Below are positions 16,337-24,909 of a stretch of DNA of 35,726 nucleotides, in pieces. The notes beneath the pieces were generated by a model, which was not told the origin of the DNA, did no database searches, and was given only the letters and a program-made list of their open reading frames with translations. This stretch comes from an uncultured bacterium. GTDB taxonomy: Bacteria; Patescibacteriota; Minisyncoccia; Phycocordibacterales; PALSA-1337. Numbering within the stretch: position 1 is the first letter of the stretch; each line of letters opens with the position of its first letter. The translations under genes were made by a program, and so were the position numbers. The DNA is taken from the NCBI GenBank assembly GCA_903872035.1, contig CAIQIZ010000010.1, positions 1 to 35,726 on the forward strand, in the 5' to 3' direction.

Positions 16337-18997
16337 TCAGAACATCCCCATCGAGCTTCCACCCTTCAAATTCCCAGGACCTAGCGGATCTGACCCTTTC
16401 AAAAGTTCATCGTAATCCGAATAACCATCTCCATCAGTATCCTTCTTATTCAGATTTGTGCCCAGATATTTCTCCAAGATATCAGGCAATCCGTCCTTAT
16501 CGGAATCTACCTTCGAGGCCTTGGCTGCTTCCTCAGATACCACCTTGGAGTCAGCTGTGTTCGTTCCATCCAGAGCAGTCATTGTGATGAGTTGCTTGTA
16601 ATTGGCAGATGAATAATCGTAGCTCGTCTGATAAATACCGGTAGGTGCCGTTCCCTTTTCATATGGTGACAATTGAACAGTATATGACAGTGCATAATCT
16701 GACCCCTTATTCACATACGTGAACGGCTGGCTTGTGAATATGTCTTTGGGCACGACTGTCATAGTCGGCGTAAAGTTATACTTTGAGCCTGTAGAAGTTT
16801 TAGTCAGATCATCTAGCGAAGCTGGGTATACACCCGTATCCATTTTGTACAATGAGAGCTGGGACTGGATCGAACGTATCGTAGACATCTGTTTGCTGAA
16901 TTCATATTGCGCTTTGCTTTGTCCTGTCACAGCCATCATGACATCTTCGAGATTGATGCTTGTTGCCGGTGCGCTTATCTGAACAGATTGATTGATGTTG
17001 GAGAGTCCTAATGTGACAGTCATCCGGACTTGCCGGTCAGAATTCTTTTGAGTGTCATCTGGGACCAAGCGCAAAGCGTAAGCAGCCTGGATAGGAGTGC
17101 CATTCTTGTCGGCCCAAAGCGTCAGAGCGGTATTATCACGGAAATAATCATATACCTTGCCGAAGGCCTGGCTGTTCAAATAATCCAAAGTGGATTGGTC
17201 AAAGATCAATGGATCATTCTCTTTGAAGGCTATCGAGAACTGGCTGGTCAGATCAGTGTAGAATTTCGCCATATTGCTCTTGTTGAACACAAGATCGTAA
17301 CGATATGCCCTGGTCCCATTGACGGTCTCTACGATCGGATCATCTCTCAAGACCAAAGCTTGATCGGCGTCAGCCACCGTCAAGACGATCTTCAGACCCT
17401 GTGCGACTCGTTCTTTTGTGGTAGCCAATTTGTCCTGAGTCGACTGTGCCGAGTTACCCATATATCCAGCCCCGTATGTCGCCATATCTTCCGGCGTGAT
17501 CTTTATCCATTTTTCTTTGATCTTGGAGATGTCAAAGAAGATGCTCGGGAATTTACTGACCATGAAGTAATAGGTATCAGCGATCTTTTCGAACTGCGCG
17601 TCTAAAGAGATATTTATATCATTCAAGTTGGTATTGGCGGTTACCTGAACCCGGCTGTTAACTGTCTGGTCTGGCAGTTTCTGACTGGCCCCAGAGATCG
17701 TACCATCTAGACTGAAGTCGGACGGAATGCTACCCAAATATTGCTGCATACCGAGCAAGCTGACCAAGAATGGCTGCGGTCTCTCAGACGGCAAATACAT
17801 ATAATTAGGGGTATCTTTAGAAAAAGTTACGGTCCTTCCTGAGATAGCTACAGCCGACTTACCGCTATACAATTTGGCGTCCTTTTGTATGGAGTTGACC
17901 GCATCGCTGGTTTGGAAAGTTACCGATAACCCGAAATTGCTTCCGCCATTCAGACCCAAGTAGCGATAGACTGACTTCTTGGCGGCGGGAACATTAGTCA
18001 ACTGTGAAAGCGCCACTGGGTAAGCCTTATTCGTCCGATAATAGCTCTGGAGTCCCGAAAGGATGCTCTGAATATCACGGAACACATCTAGATCCATTTT
18101 GTAAGAAACATCGTCGGATGTGCTGGAGACAGTCGAGCTGAATGGTCGAGCGCCTGCCTGTCTAGGTTCCGAGACAACGTTCAACCGCAATGAATATGAG
18201 GCTGTTTTAATGTTTCCCATTCCAGCAAATATGCTAGAAGCCAATGTTTTTTGGTCATATGGCGGCCTAGCAAAAGGTCCGAGTTGCTGAGAATAGCCGT
18301 AAGCGACCAAACCACCAAGAATTATGAAGACGAATATTGCTATGAGAATACCGAAACGCTTTCCCATACCGAGCGACTGTGGCGACTGTATCGGCGGGCG
18401 GCTATTGAATACCGTTGCGGGCGCTCCTACTCCAGTATATGTCGGGAATATCGACGGCAGCTGCGCTCTCGGATCGAACTGTTGGGCCGGCGGCTGCGGA
18501 ATTGGCGCAGATGCGACTGGTACGGTAGGAGCCATCGGAGCCGGCGGCGGAGTTAGTGGTACTGATTGAGAGAATGTCGTAGGTAGAGGAGGCTTTGGTG
18601 GCATCGGAGGAACCGATTGAGGAGATTGAAACGGTTTTATGTTTGGCAAAGGCTGAAAGGCTGGTCTAACTGGCGATGGATTGAATGAAGCTGGAGGCGG
18701 AACCGGTACAGGGACTGGTTTTGGAACCGGCTGGCTAGAAAACTGTGGCTTCGGCATTAGGGGTATCGATGAGGCGGTTGGTACTGGTTGCCTTGGAGGT
18801 ACTGCTGCCATTGGCGCTGCAGGCGGCTTGGGAACGAACGTTGTTTGTTTAACAGCTACAGTCGGCGCCGAAGGAAGATTTGGTGGAGGCGGAGCAGATA
18901 CTGGCTTTGGTGGTGGAGGTACAACTGGATTCACTCGTTGTCCAGGAGGGATTTGCGATGAAGGACCAGAGCCAGGTATTTGGTTATTTGGAGGCAT
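16337..18997 (-). CDS. Large membrane-anchored protein with proline-rich cytoplasmic arm and calcium-binding-type C-terminus
   Basis: An 886-residue protein. Residues 1-210 are a proline-, valine- and glutamine-rich disordered arm with many PPP and PKP runs. One membrane segment follows (about 217-236, GILIAIFVFIILGGLVAYG), then a long extracytoplasmic region. Two similar segments there (about 315-345 and 720-750; both read like a prepilin-style YRTNKAYPVALSQLTN / YKMDTGVYPASLDDLTK repeat) resemble pseudopilin globular parts. The end has DSDKDGLPDILEKYLGTN and DTDGDGYSDYDELLKGSDP, thrombospondin type 3-like calcium-binding repeats. Surface or cell-envelope role is inferred. Confidence 0.8.
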   Translation of the reverse strand: MPPNNQIPGSGPSSQIPPGQRVNPVVPPPPKPVSAPPPPNLPSAPTVAVKQTTFVPKPPAAPMAAVPPRQPVPTASSIPLMPKPQFSSQPVPKPVPVPVPPPASFNPSPVRPAFQPLPNIKPFQSPQSVPPMPPKPPLPTTFSQSVPLTPPPAPMAPTVPVASAPIPQPPAQQFDPRAQLPSIFPTYTGVGAPATVFNSRPPIQSPQSLGMGKRFGILIAIFVFIILGGLVAYGYSQQLGPFARPPYDQKTLASSIFAGMGNIKTASYSLRLNVVSEPRQAGARPFSSTVSSTSDDVSYKMDLDVFRDIQSILSGLQSYYRTNKAYPVALSQLTNVPAAKKSVYRYLGLNGGSNFGLSVTFQTSDAVNSIQKDAKLYSGKSAVAISGRTVTFSKDTPNYMYLPSERPQPFLVSLLGMQQYLGSIPSDFSLDGTISGASQKLPDQTVNSRVQVTANTNLNDINISLDAQFEKIADTYYFMVSKFPSIFFDISKIKEKWIKITPEDMATYGAGYMGNSAQSTQDKLATTKERVAQGLKIVLTVADADQALVLRDDPIVETVNGTRAYRYDLVFNKSNMAKFYTDLTSQFSIAFKENDPLIFDQSTLDYLNSQAFGKVYDYFRDNTALTLWADKNGTPIQAAYALRLVPDDTQKNSDRQVRMTVTLGLSNINQSVQISAPATSINLEDVMMAVTGQSKAQYEFSKQMSTIRSIQSQLSLYKMDTGVYPASLDDLTKTSTGSKYNFTPTMTVVPKDIFTSQPFTYVNKGSDYALSYTVQLSPYEKGTAPTGIYQTSYDYSSANYKQLITMTALDGTNTADSKVVSEEAAKASKVDSDKDGLPDILEKYLGTNLNKKDTDGDGYSDYDELLKGSDPLGPGNLKGGSSMGMF

Positions 18998-19146
18998 GTT
19001 TTTATGCTAAATAATACGTCATTATTATAGCATGTGACATATTGTATTTTTTAGTGCCTATTGAGAGAATGTGGACAACTGCAATCAATAAGTCAGGTGC
19101 GGTTTTCCCGCTTTTATTAATTAATGAATAACGGCACTTCATTAGA

Positions 19147-19361
19147 AGCTGTCTGGCTTATTTGTTGTAGCCAATATCCGCACCACCGGAGGATTCAATG
19201 TATTTCCAAACTGAGATTTTACAAATCTTGCTACAGCAAGATTCATGTCCAAAATCAACTCAAATATCGCTTATCTCCGTGCTTCTTCACAGAGCTATCT
19301 TGTCACAGCAAGATTTGTAAACACGTCATTTCAAAACAGAGTGCGCCAAAGTAAGACAGCT
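19147..19361. other. ORF-free region with nested long-range inverted repeats, candidate structured RNA
   Basis: The 375-bp gap 18998-19372 has no convincing gene. AGCTGTCT (19147-19154) pairs with AGACAGCT (19354-19361). Inside, a perfect 15-bp pair TTTACAAATCTTGCT (19218-19232) and AGCAAGATTTGTAAA (19307-19321) occurs. Each inner arm also belongs to a local hairpin (AATCTTGCT-AC-AGCAAGATT at 19224-19243; ATCTTG/CAAGAT at 19297-19314), so alternative folds exist. On the minus strand it is the 3' region of the GAPDH transcript. Confidence 0.45.
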
Positions 19362-19372
19362 ATCTGATTTCA

Positions 19373-19597
19373 TTATCGTACCATGCCACCAAAACCTCCA
19401 GTAATTAGGGTGAACAGCAACCCACCTGGCAAACCTGAATAAGAGTTTAACCTACACAAACCAGTCGTTTTGATGTAATCAGCTGACGATCCTGGTGGAG
19501 GTGTTGTTGTCCAATAATGACAATACGATACTTCTGTGTAACCAGATATCAAGAGTAGAATAATTATTACAACAATTACAATTAAGACTTTCTTCAT
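19373..19597 (-). CDS. Small membrane-anchored protein, 74 aa
   Basis: The N-terminal segment (about 4-19) is strongly hydrophobic, then an extracytoplasmic-looking part with two cysteines (C26 and C48) and a glycine-rich end. It begins 5 bp after the GAPDH stop, so the two are surely co-transcribed if this is expressed. No family recognised and no Shine-Dalgarno sequence visible. Confidence 0.55.
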   Translation of the reverse strand: MKKVLIVIVVIIILLLISGYTEVSYCHYWTTTPPPGSSADYIKTTGLCRLNSYSGLPGGLLFTLITGGFGGMVR

Positions 19598-19602
19598 AGC
19601 AA

Positions 19603-20634
19603 TTAAACTAATCTCCCCGCCTTTATCACATGCTCCACAAGCGTATACGTATACCCCATCTCATTATCATACCAAGCAAGAACCTTTACGAGATTTCCTC
19701 CCACGACGCGCGTAAATGCCAAGTCAGCGATGGAAGCGTGACGGTTGCCGATAATATCATGAGAAACTAGATCTTCTTCGGTAGTTGTGAAGATGCCATT
19801 CCAACGAGGTTCGGCTGCGGCTTTCTTTAATAGCGAATTAACTTCCTCAGCTGTAGTATTGCGCTTGGCCAAGAATGTGATATCGACAAGAGATCCAGTA
19901 ACGACAGGAACACGAATCGAGATGCCATCAAAAAGTCCTTTTAATTTAGGCATGACTTGGGTTACAGCTATAGCGGCACCTGTTGAAGAAGGGACAATGT
20001 TCATCGCGGCGGCTCTGCCTTCGCGCATGTCTTTTTTGGATGGACCATCAACCAATGATTGGCTAGCGGTGTATCCATGAACGGTGTTAAGCAGTGCTTT
20101 TTCAATACCTAATGTCTCATCAAGTATGGCAATCAATGGCGAACCGGCATTTGTTGTACACGAAGCATTTGAAGAAATCTGACACCCCTCCAATTCGCTC
20201 TCATTCATCGACATAAGGACGGTCGCGCCTTTAATCGTTGAATCTGCTTTGTCTTTGATCGGTGCAGTGACGACTACCCTCTTGGCGCCAGCTGTAATAT
20301 GGGCTTGGGCCTTTTCAGATGATGTGAATAGCCCAGTCGACTCGATGACTATGTCTATATCCATAGCCTTCCAAGGCAGTTTGGTCGGATCCTTTTCGGA
20401 AATAAATTTGATTTCTGTTCCATCGACAGTAAGCAGTCCCTTTTCATCATCATGACCAACCTCGAAAGGACTGACCCCATAAGCAGTGTCGTATTTCAAT
20501 AGATAAGCGAAGTTCTTCAGGCTACCGAGGTCATTGACCGCAACTATCTCCAATTCTTGCCTATCCTTGGCGATCTTCACGAAAGCTCGGCCGATGCGAC
20601 CAAAACCATTAATAGCAACGCGGATTTTTTTCAT
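19603..20634 (-). CDS. gap: Glyceraldehyde-3-phosphate dehydrogenase
   Basis: A 343-residue glycolytic enzyme making 1,3-bisphosphoglycerate with NAD(P). The Rossmann motif NGFGRIGR and D35 in VNDL (favours NAD) are present. The catalytic block is SSNASCTTN with nucleophile C159, followed by HGYTASQ and the C-terminal WYDNEMGY. Length is normal. A DnaA-box-like TTATCCACA lies 16 nt upstream of the start. Confidence 0.97.
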   Translation of the reverse strand: MKKIRVAINGFGRIGRAFVKIAKDRQELEIVAVNDLGSLKNFAYLLKYDTAYGVSPFEVGHDDEKGLLTVDGTEIKFISEKDPTKLPWKAMDIDIVIESTGLFTSSEKAQAHITAGAKRVVVTAPIKDKADSTIKGATVLMSMNESELEGCQISSNASCTTNAGSPLIAILDETLGIEKALLNTVHGYTASQSLVDGPSKKDMREGRAAAMNIVPSSTGAAIAVTQVMPKLKGLFDGISIRVPVVTGSLVDITFLAKRNTTAEEVNSLLKKAAAEPRWNGIFTTTEEDLVSHDIIGNRHASIADLAFTRVVGGNLVKVLAWYDNEMGYTYTLVEHVIKAGRLV

Positions 20635-20649
20635 GATAAAAAATGATTA

Positions 20650-20658
20650 TGTGGATAA
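20650..20658 (-). promoter_or_regulatory. DnaA-box-like nonamer before gap
   Basis: TTATCCACA on the minus strand, a perfect match to the common DnaA box. It is isolated, so an origin is not indicated. A second perfect copy is at 34320-34328. Confidence 0.35.
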
Positions 20659-20721
20659 CTAGTACGGCAATTGTAACATGTCATTAATATTCTGCGAGAA
20701 AATCAGCTATTCACAGTACTG

Positions 20722-20750
20722 TTGCTTTATTTGCCAAAGTAAGGCATAAT
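20722..20750 (+). promoter_or_regulatory. Promoter of the 221-aa gene
   Basis: TTGCTT (20722-20727), 17 bp, CATAAT (20745-20750). The leader would be about 48 nt. Confidence 0.5.
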
Positions 20751-20804
20751 GATTTTCGGACGGTAGTTAGTTAAACAATCAGTACAGCGCAGTTTTGATA
20801 ACTT

Positions 20805-21470
20805 ATGAACATTCAGACATCGCAGTTCGAAATCACACCATCAAGATTCAGTAGGCGGACAACTCCAACTCGCTCACCCGACCAACAAGACAACCCGGCC
20901 GGACCGGCCGCACTCATACCAGCAGGCTATACAGTGCCGACGCCGCCCCCGGTGCCGACTGAAGCTTCAGGACAGGAAATCGCCGACCAGGAGAAACGGG
21001 TCCACCAGATGGAAAGCATCACCGAAGAAACCCTCAGACAGTATCACCTCGATTTCTGCCAGAAGCAGAGCACCCTCGAGGGGTCGATGTTCAAGATCAT
21101 CATATCAGCCGGCAAAACTCTCTGGTTGCTCGTCAGCGATCGCAAGGAGAAGATCTCCAGTCTCAAGAAGACCATCAGCAAACGGATGCGTCACGGTGCC
21201 CAAGAGATCATCGTGAATGTGAACGGTGGCCTCAGAGACCTTCGAGCTAGCATCGACCACGGCATACGAGCGATCCGGTCGCTATTCAGCCGGCGCAACG
21301 ATGCCTACTACGAGGAACAGGCGATCGATTACGAAACGAAAGAGGCGCTTGAGTGCGAAAGCGGACCGCGGCGATGCCATAGGAAGCACCGGCTAAAGAA
21401 GTTTTGGTTTCACCGCCAAAACGGACGTCCCCGGTTTATCAGGAACCTGGCACAGCCTCGTTTTGCCTGA
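20805..21470 (+). CDS. Hypothetical protein, 221 aa
   Basis: I recognise no family. Residues 1-60 are disordered and rich in P, T and Q. Residues about 60-85 are a charged helix and about 95-170 an amphipathic stretch with a moderately hydrophobic segment near FKIIISAGKTLWLLV. The C-terminus is strongly basic and aromatic (KHRLKKFWFHRQNGRPRF). It is richer in G+C than its neighbours, particularly in the proline-rich part. A basic tail suggests nucleic-acid or membrane-surface contact, which is a guess. It has its own promoter and terminator. Confidence 0.65.
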   Translation: MNIQTSQFEITPSRFSRRTTPTRSPDQQDNPAGPAALIPAGYTVPTPPPVPTEASGQEIADQEKRVHQMESITEETLRQYHLDFCQKQSTLEGSMFKIIISAGKTLWLLVSDRKEKISSLKKTISKRMRHGAQEIIVNVNGGLRDLRASIDHGIRAIRSLFSRRNDAYYEEQAIDYETKEALECESGPRRCHRKHRLKKFWFHRQNGRPRFIRNLAQPRFA

Positions 21471-21502
21471 TCATTGATCAGTCTCTATGAATTAGTACTT
21501 TC

Positions 21503-21537
21503 GCGCGGCCCTTCGTAGGACCGCGCTATTTTTATTC
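21503..21537 (+). terminator. Intrinsic terminator after the 221-aa gene
   Basis: GCGCGG (21503-21508) pairs with CCGCGC (21521-21526), with inner pairing across the loop, followed by TATTTTTATT. Confidence 0.85.
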
Positions 21538-21549
21538 CAAGATTATAGC

Positions 21550-22677
21550 TTAACTCATCGAAATCCTTCCTCGTGAAGCAAAGGCTCTACAGAGTTTTTT
21601 TATGAGTCCTGGCCCTTCATATATCATTCCGGTGATAAGCTGGACCAAATCTGCACCAGCTTCGAATTTTTCTGCAGCCGTTTCCGGAGACAGGACGCCA
21701 CCGACGCCGATGATAGTAAATCGTTTTCCAAAAGCATCACGAGTCTTGTATATGAGATCAGTCGAAAGGTGCGTACACGGCTTGCCGCTCAAACCGCCCT
21801 TGAAAACTTCTGGTGCCTCTTCACGGAATTCCAGAGAGCTGTAATCCTTATTCAGATTTCCTATGACTACCCCATTCAAGCCGAACTCGTCAATGATCTT
21901 TAGAAGGGCCTCGAATTGTGGCCAAGGAATATTTATCGGCATCTTTACATAAAGCGGCTTCTTTGACGGAACCGTTTTTATGGCCGTCAGTAATCGCCTC
22001 AAGAGCTGCGGTTGATTGAAAGCTTCCGCCCCAAAGGCATTTGGACACGAAATATTAAGGGTGTAATAATCACCAACGCTCTCTTCATTTAATCGCTTGA
22101 AAGAATAGAGATAATCTTGTATGCCGGCCTCGATCGGAACTGATTTATCATCATTAGTTCTGGCAATAGAGATACCGACGATAAAATCAGTCCCCGAAAC
22201 AACCTTCGGTTCCCCGCTGGCCCACAGCGCTGAAACCGAAGGTTGTTTCTTCGCCTTATAATCTTTCAATCTCTCGATGATCTTATCCACTCCCTCATTC
22301 CGCAATCCCTTGTTTACAATAATGCTTTTCGATTTCGGCAATCTGGTCAGTCGTGGCTTCGGATTTCCTTCGCAGGCACGCGCAGTCACTGAACCAACTT
22401 CTTCCCCACCAAGCCCGATATGCGGCAAAATAAGCGGTAACTGGCCGTTGTAGTCAAAACCTGCAGAGAGGAGAAATGGCGTACGATATCTGAGACCGTC
22501 AACGGTCTTTCCGATATCCTGACCATGATAATCGTATGCCGCTCCAATGAGAGAACGTGTCAAAGCATGGTTGCTGAAAAAGACACCCTTGGCCGTCATC
22601 TGATCATGCACGTATTCTGGGTCAAATCTGAAAAATATCGGCTTTAATACGGCTTTATATAACATATCTAGTATCAT
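21550..22677 (-). CDS. pyrD: Dihydroorotate dehydrogenase (quinone type, class 2)
   Basis: A 375-residue flavoprotein of pyrimidine synthesis. The N-terminal helical membrane-binding extension with FRFDPEYVHD marks class 2. LSAGFDYNGQLP, GSVTARACEGNPKPRL, NKGLRNEG, NISCPNA, the GGLSGKP block and GVGGV follow. Inserted between KDYK and FIVGISIARTND is an in-frame segment of about 20 residues (about 141-162) encoded by palindromic element copy 3. An alternative start is M5 at 22665. AT-rich -10-like sequence sits directly before the start and is shared with the divergent DedA gene. Confidence 0.95.
   Translation of the reverse strand: MILDMLYKAVLKPIFFRFDPEYVHDQMTAKGVFFSNHALTRSLIGAAYDYHGQDIGKTVDGLRYRTPFLLSAGFDYNGQLPLILPHIGLGGEEVGSVTARACEGNPKPRLTRLPKSKSIIVNKGLRNEGVDKIIERLKDYKAKKQPSVSALWASGEPKVVSGTDFIVGISIARTNDDKSVPIEAGIQDYLYSFKRLNEESVGDYYTLNISCPNAFGAEAFNQPQLLRRLLTAIKTVPSKKPLYVKMPINIPWPQFEALLKIIDEFGLNGVVIGNLNKDYSSLEFREEAPEVFKGGLSGKPCTHLSTDLIYKTRDAFGKRFTIIGVGGVLSPETAAEKFEAGADLVQLITGMIYEGPGLIKKLCRAFASRGRISMS
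22196..22249 (-). repeat. Palindromic element copy 3, in frame inside pyrD
   Basis: Perfect 16-bp arms GAAACAACCTTCGGTT (22196-22211) and 22234-22249. In family register the 28-nt core covers 22209-22236. On the coding strand the core AGCGCTGTGGGCCAGCG matches copy 5 over 17 bases and encodes SALWASGE, in the same frame as the uvrB copies. Confidence 0.9.
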
Positions 22678-22740
22678 TCAACATATATTATCATATCTGG
22701 CGTAATCAATCATAATTAGTATATACTTATATACATATCC

Positions 22741-23346
22741 ATGAATATTCATGACCTCCCGAATACGCTCATGTATCTGGTGACGAACTACCCTGTCCTC
22801 GTCTACATCGTCCTTATATTGACCTCCTTTGTCGAAGGTCCTATCCTTGCACTGCTTTGCGGCATCTTCTATAGACTAGGCTTAGTCCATATCTTGCCGA
22901 TCTACTTAGCTTTGATGGCTGGGGATCTCATCGGCGATTGCTTCTGGTACTGGATCGGCTATCGCTTCGGACACCGATTCATCCAACGCTTTGGTCGCTT
23001 TGTAAGCATCCGCGAGAGAAACGTCAATGACGTGGAAAAAATCTTCCACACTCACAAAGACACTATCCTGATCGTTTCCAAACTGACTATGGGTCTAGGT
23101 TTTGCTTTGGTCACCTTGGTCACGGCCGGCCTAGTCAAGATTCCTTTCAAGAGATACCTGACCCTCAATGTTTTCGGGCAATTCATCTGGACCGGCTTTC
23201 TTTTGAGCCTCGGGTACATCTTCGGAAACCTGTATGTCAGTTTCAATAACATATTCGCCAGGATTTCGATCGGCGCATTCTTCATCGTTTTGATTTTTAT
23301 CATATTCGGATTCGGTAAATATGTCCGCACGAGGTTTATAAAATAA
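22741..23346 (+). CDS. DedA-family membrane protein
   Basis: A 201-residue protein with about five hydrophobic segments. It has the DedA signature: VLIVLTSFVEGPIL-like start with E in FVEGP, then AGDLIGDCFWYWIGYRFG, RFGRF, and the G-rich TMGLGFALVTLVTAG. DedA proteins are half-transporters linked to lipid (undecaprenyl-phosphate or aminophospholipid) flipping. It heads a cluster with two glycosyltransferases (13-bp gap to the first), which suggests envelope glycan or glycolipid work. TATACA ends 5 nt before the ATG. Confidence 0.9.
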   Translation: MNIHDLPNTLMYLVTNYPVLVYIVLILTSFVEGPILALLCGIFYRLGLVHILPIYLALMAGDLIGDCFWYWIGYRFGHRFIQRFGRFVSIRERNVNDVEKIFHTHKDTILIVSKLTMGLGFALVTLVTAGLVKIPFKRYLTLNVFGQFIWTGFLLSLGYIFGNLYVSFNNIFARISIGAFFIVLIFIIFGFGKYVRTRFIK

Positions 23347-23359
23347 TTGCACCATCTTC

Positions 23360-24097
23360 ATGATCTCCATAATCATCCCGACGTTGAATGAAGAGTCCGT
23401 CATCGCTGATACTATCAACAGTTTAAAATCAAAACTGACCATAGCTCACGAGATCATTATCTCTGATGGCCAAAGCAAAGACCGAACAGCCGAAATCGCC
23501 CGGCAAGCCGGCGCCAAGGTCGTCGAATATACTGGTTCTACACGCCAAACGATAGCTATGGGTCGGAATGACGGGGCAAAAGCAGCAACTGGCGAATTCC
23601 TGGTCTTCATAGACGCTGATTGCAAGATCCTCGAGCCAGACAAGTTCTTCACGCGCCTGCTCGGCCAATTCGCCGCCAATCCAAGGCTGGTGGCAGTGAA
23701 TGTCGCCATCCGCGTGCTTCCCGGTATGGAAACCTTTTCAGATAAGATGGTCTTCACAGTCTTCAATGATTACCTGTGGATCTTGAATAACTTCTTCCGT
23801 ATAGGCATGTCCGCCGGTGAATTCCAAATGATGAGGAAGGACGTATTCGACGGCCTCGGCGGATATAACGCAAAGCTTGTAGCCAGCGAGGATGTCGATA
23901 TGTTCTCTCGTTTGGCCAAGGTTGGACGTGTCCGATTCGACAAAGACCTGACTATCTACCATACAGGCCGTCGGGGCCACGCTATAGGCTGGCCGAAACT
24001 GCTTTCTCTCTGGCTCTTGAATAGCGTCTGGATGATGACATTGGGCAAGGCCTTCGTCAACGAATGGAAGCCTATCCGGAGTAGTAAAAAAATCTGA
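23360..24097 (+). CDS. Family 2 glycosyltransferase
   Basis: A 245-residue GT-A enzyme. IIIPTLNEESVIADTINSL opens the nucleotide-sugar fold, with SDGQSKDRTAEIA and the metal-binding DAD in FIDADC (about 76-79). GEFQMMRKDVFDGLGGYN and SEDVDMFSRL follow, then a single hydrophobic C-terminal helix (WPKLLSLWLLNSVWMM). The donor and acceptor are unknown. Its stop overlaps the start of the next gene (TGATG). Confidence 0.92.
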   Translation: MISIIIPTLNEESVIADTINSLKSKLTIAHEIIISDGQSKDRTAEIARQAGAKVVEYTGSTRQTIAMGRNDGAKAATGEFLVFIDADCKILEPDKFFTRLLGQFAANPRLVAVNVAIRVLPGMETFSDKMVFTVFNDYLWILNNFFRIGMSAGEFQMMRKDVFDGLGGYNAKLVASEDVDMFSRLAKVGRVRFDKDLTIYHTGRRGHAIGWPKLLSLWLLNSVWMMTLGKAFVNEWKPIRSSKKI

Positions 24098-24816
24098 TGA
24101 AGATCTCAGTCGTCATTCCAGCCTACAATGAAGAAGGTGGTATTTCAGCCGCCATCGAAGCGCTACTTGCCCAAGATTATTCTGATTTTGAGATAATCGT
24201 TGTGGACAATGCGAGCACCGACAATACAGCAGATGTTGCACGCAAGTATTCCCATGCTCGGCTGGATAGAAACGACCATCCAATCGCTCTAAAGGTTCTT
24301 TCGGAAACCCGTAAAGGCACCATGTGGGCATGTGAATGTGGGCGGCATGAGGCATCCGGAAAGATCATTGTCAGAATGGATGCTGACTGCAGACCAGGAT
24401 CGAACTGGTTATCTCGTGGAGTTGCACACTTCAACGATCCAAATATAGTCCTAGCCTCTGGACCATACGATTACCACGAAACTAACGTGGTCTTTCGATA
24501 TTCAAGCTACGTTTTACAAGTCTTGATATACATGCCAACGAATACAATACTTCAATGGTTGGGTATGGGCGCTATCAGCTTGGGAGGCAATACCTTCTTA
24601 CGCGCTACCACCCTGGAGAAGATGGGCGGCTTCAATACCGCACTGACGTTCTTTGGTGACGATACTGATACTGCCAAGCGCGCCGCTCGGTTCGGTAAAG
24701 TCGTCTTCGATCCCCTCCTCATCATAAAGACCGCCGCACCCCGAGCTCGCTTCGGCGGAAACAAGAAGATCTACAAGTATTGGTTGAATTTCTTCAAGGT
24801 GATATTCAGTAAGTAA
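24097..24816 (+). CDS. Family 2 glycosyltransferase
   Basis: A 239-residue GT-A enzyme related to the one before it: VVIPAYNEEGGISAAIEALL, NASTDNTADVA, the DAD in RMDADC, LGGNTFLR and FGDDTDTAKRAARFG acceptor-side motif. A hydrophobic stretch is at about 128-150. Translationally coupled to the upstream gene by a 1-nt overlap. With DedA, probably one operon for a surface or membrane glycan. Confidence 0.92.
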   Translation: MKISVVIPAYNEEGGISAAIEALLAQDYSDFEIIVVDNASTDNTADVARKYSHARLDRNDHPIALKVLSETRKGTMWACECGRHEASGKIIVRMDADCRPGSNWLSRGVAHFNDPNIVLASGPYDYHETNVVFRYSSYVLQVLIYMPTNTILQWLGMGAISLGGNTFLRATTLEKMGGFNTALTFFGDDTDTAKRAARFGKVVFDPLLIIKTAAPRARFGGNKKIYKYWLNFFKVIFSK

Positions 24817-24838
24817 TTTCAAATTGCGTATGTCATAC

Positions 24839-24872
24839 AGAAAATCACCCAGCTTTCACAGGGTGATTTTCT
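24839..24872. terminator. Bidirectional terminator after the glycosyltransferase operon
   Basis: A perfect 12-bp stem AGAAAATCACCC / GGGTGATTTTCT around a 10-nt loop. It separates converging genes. Confidence 0.9.
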
Positions 24873-24909
24873 AGCTTTATAAACTTTCAAACTTGTAACT
24901 TTCTAACTC

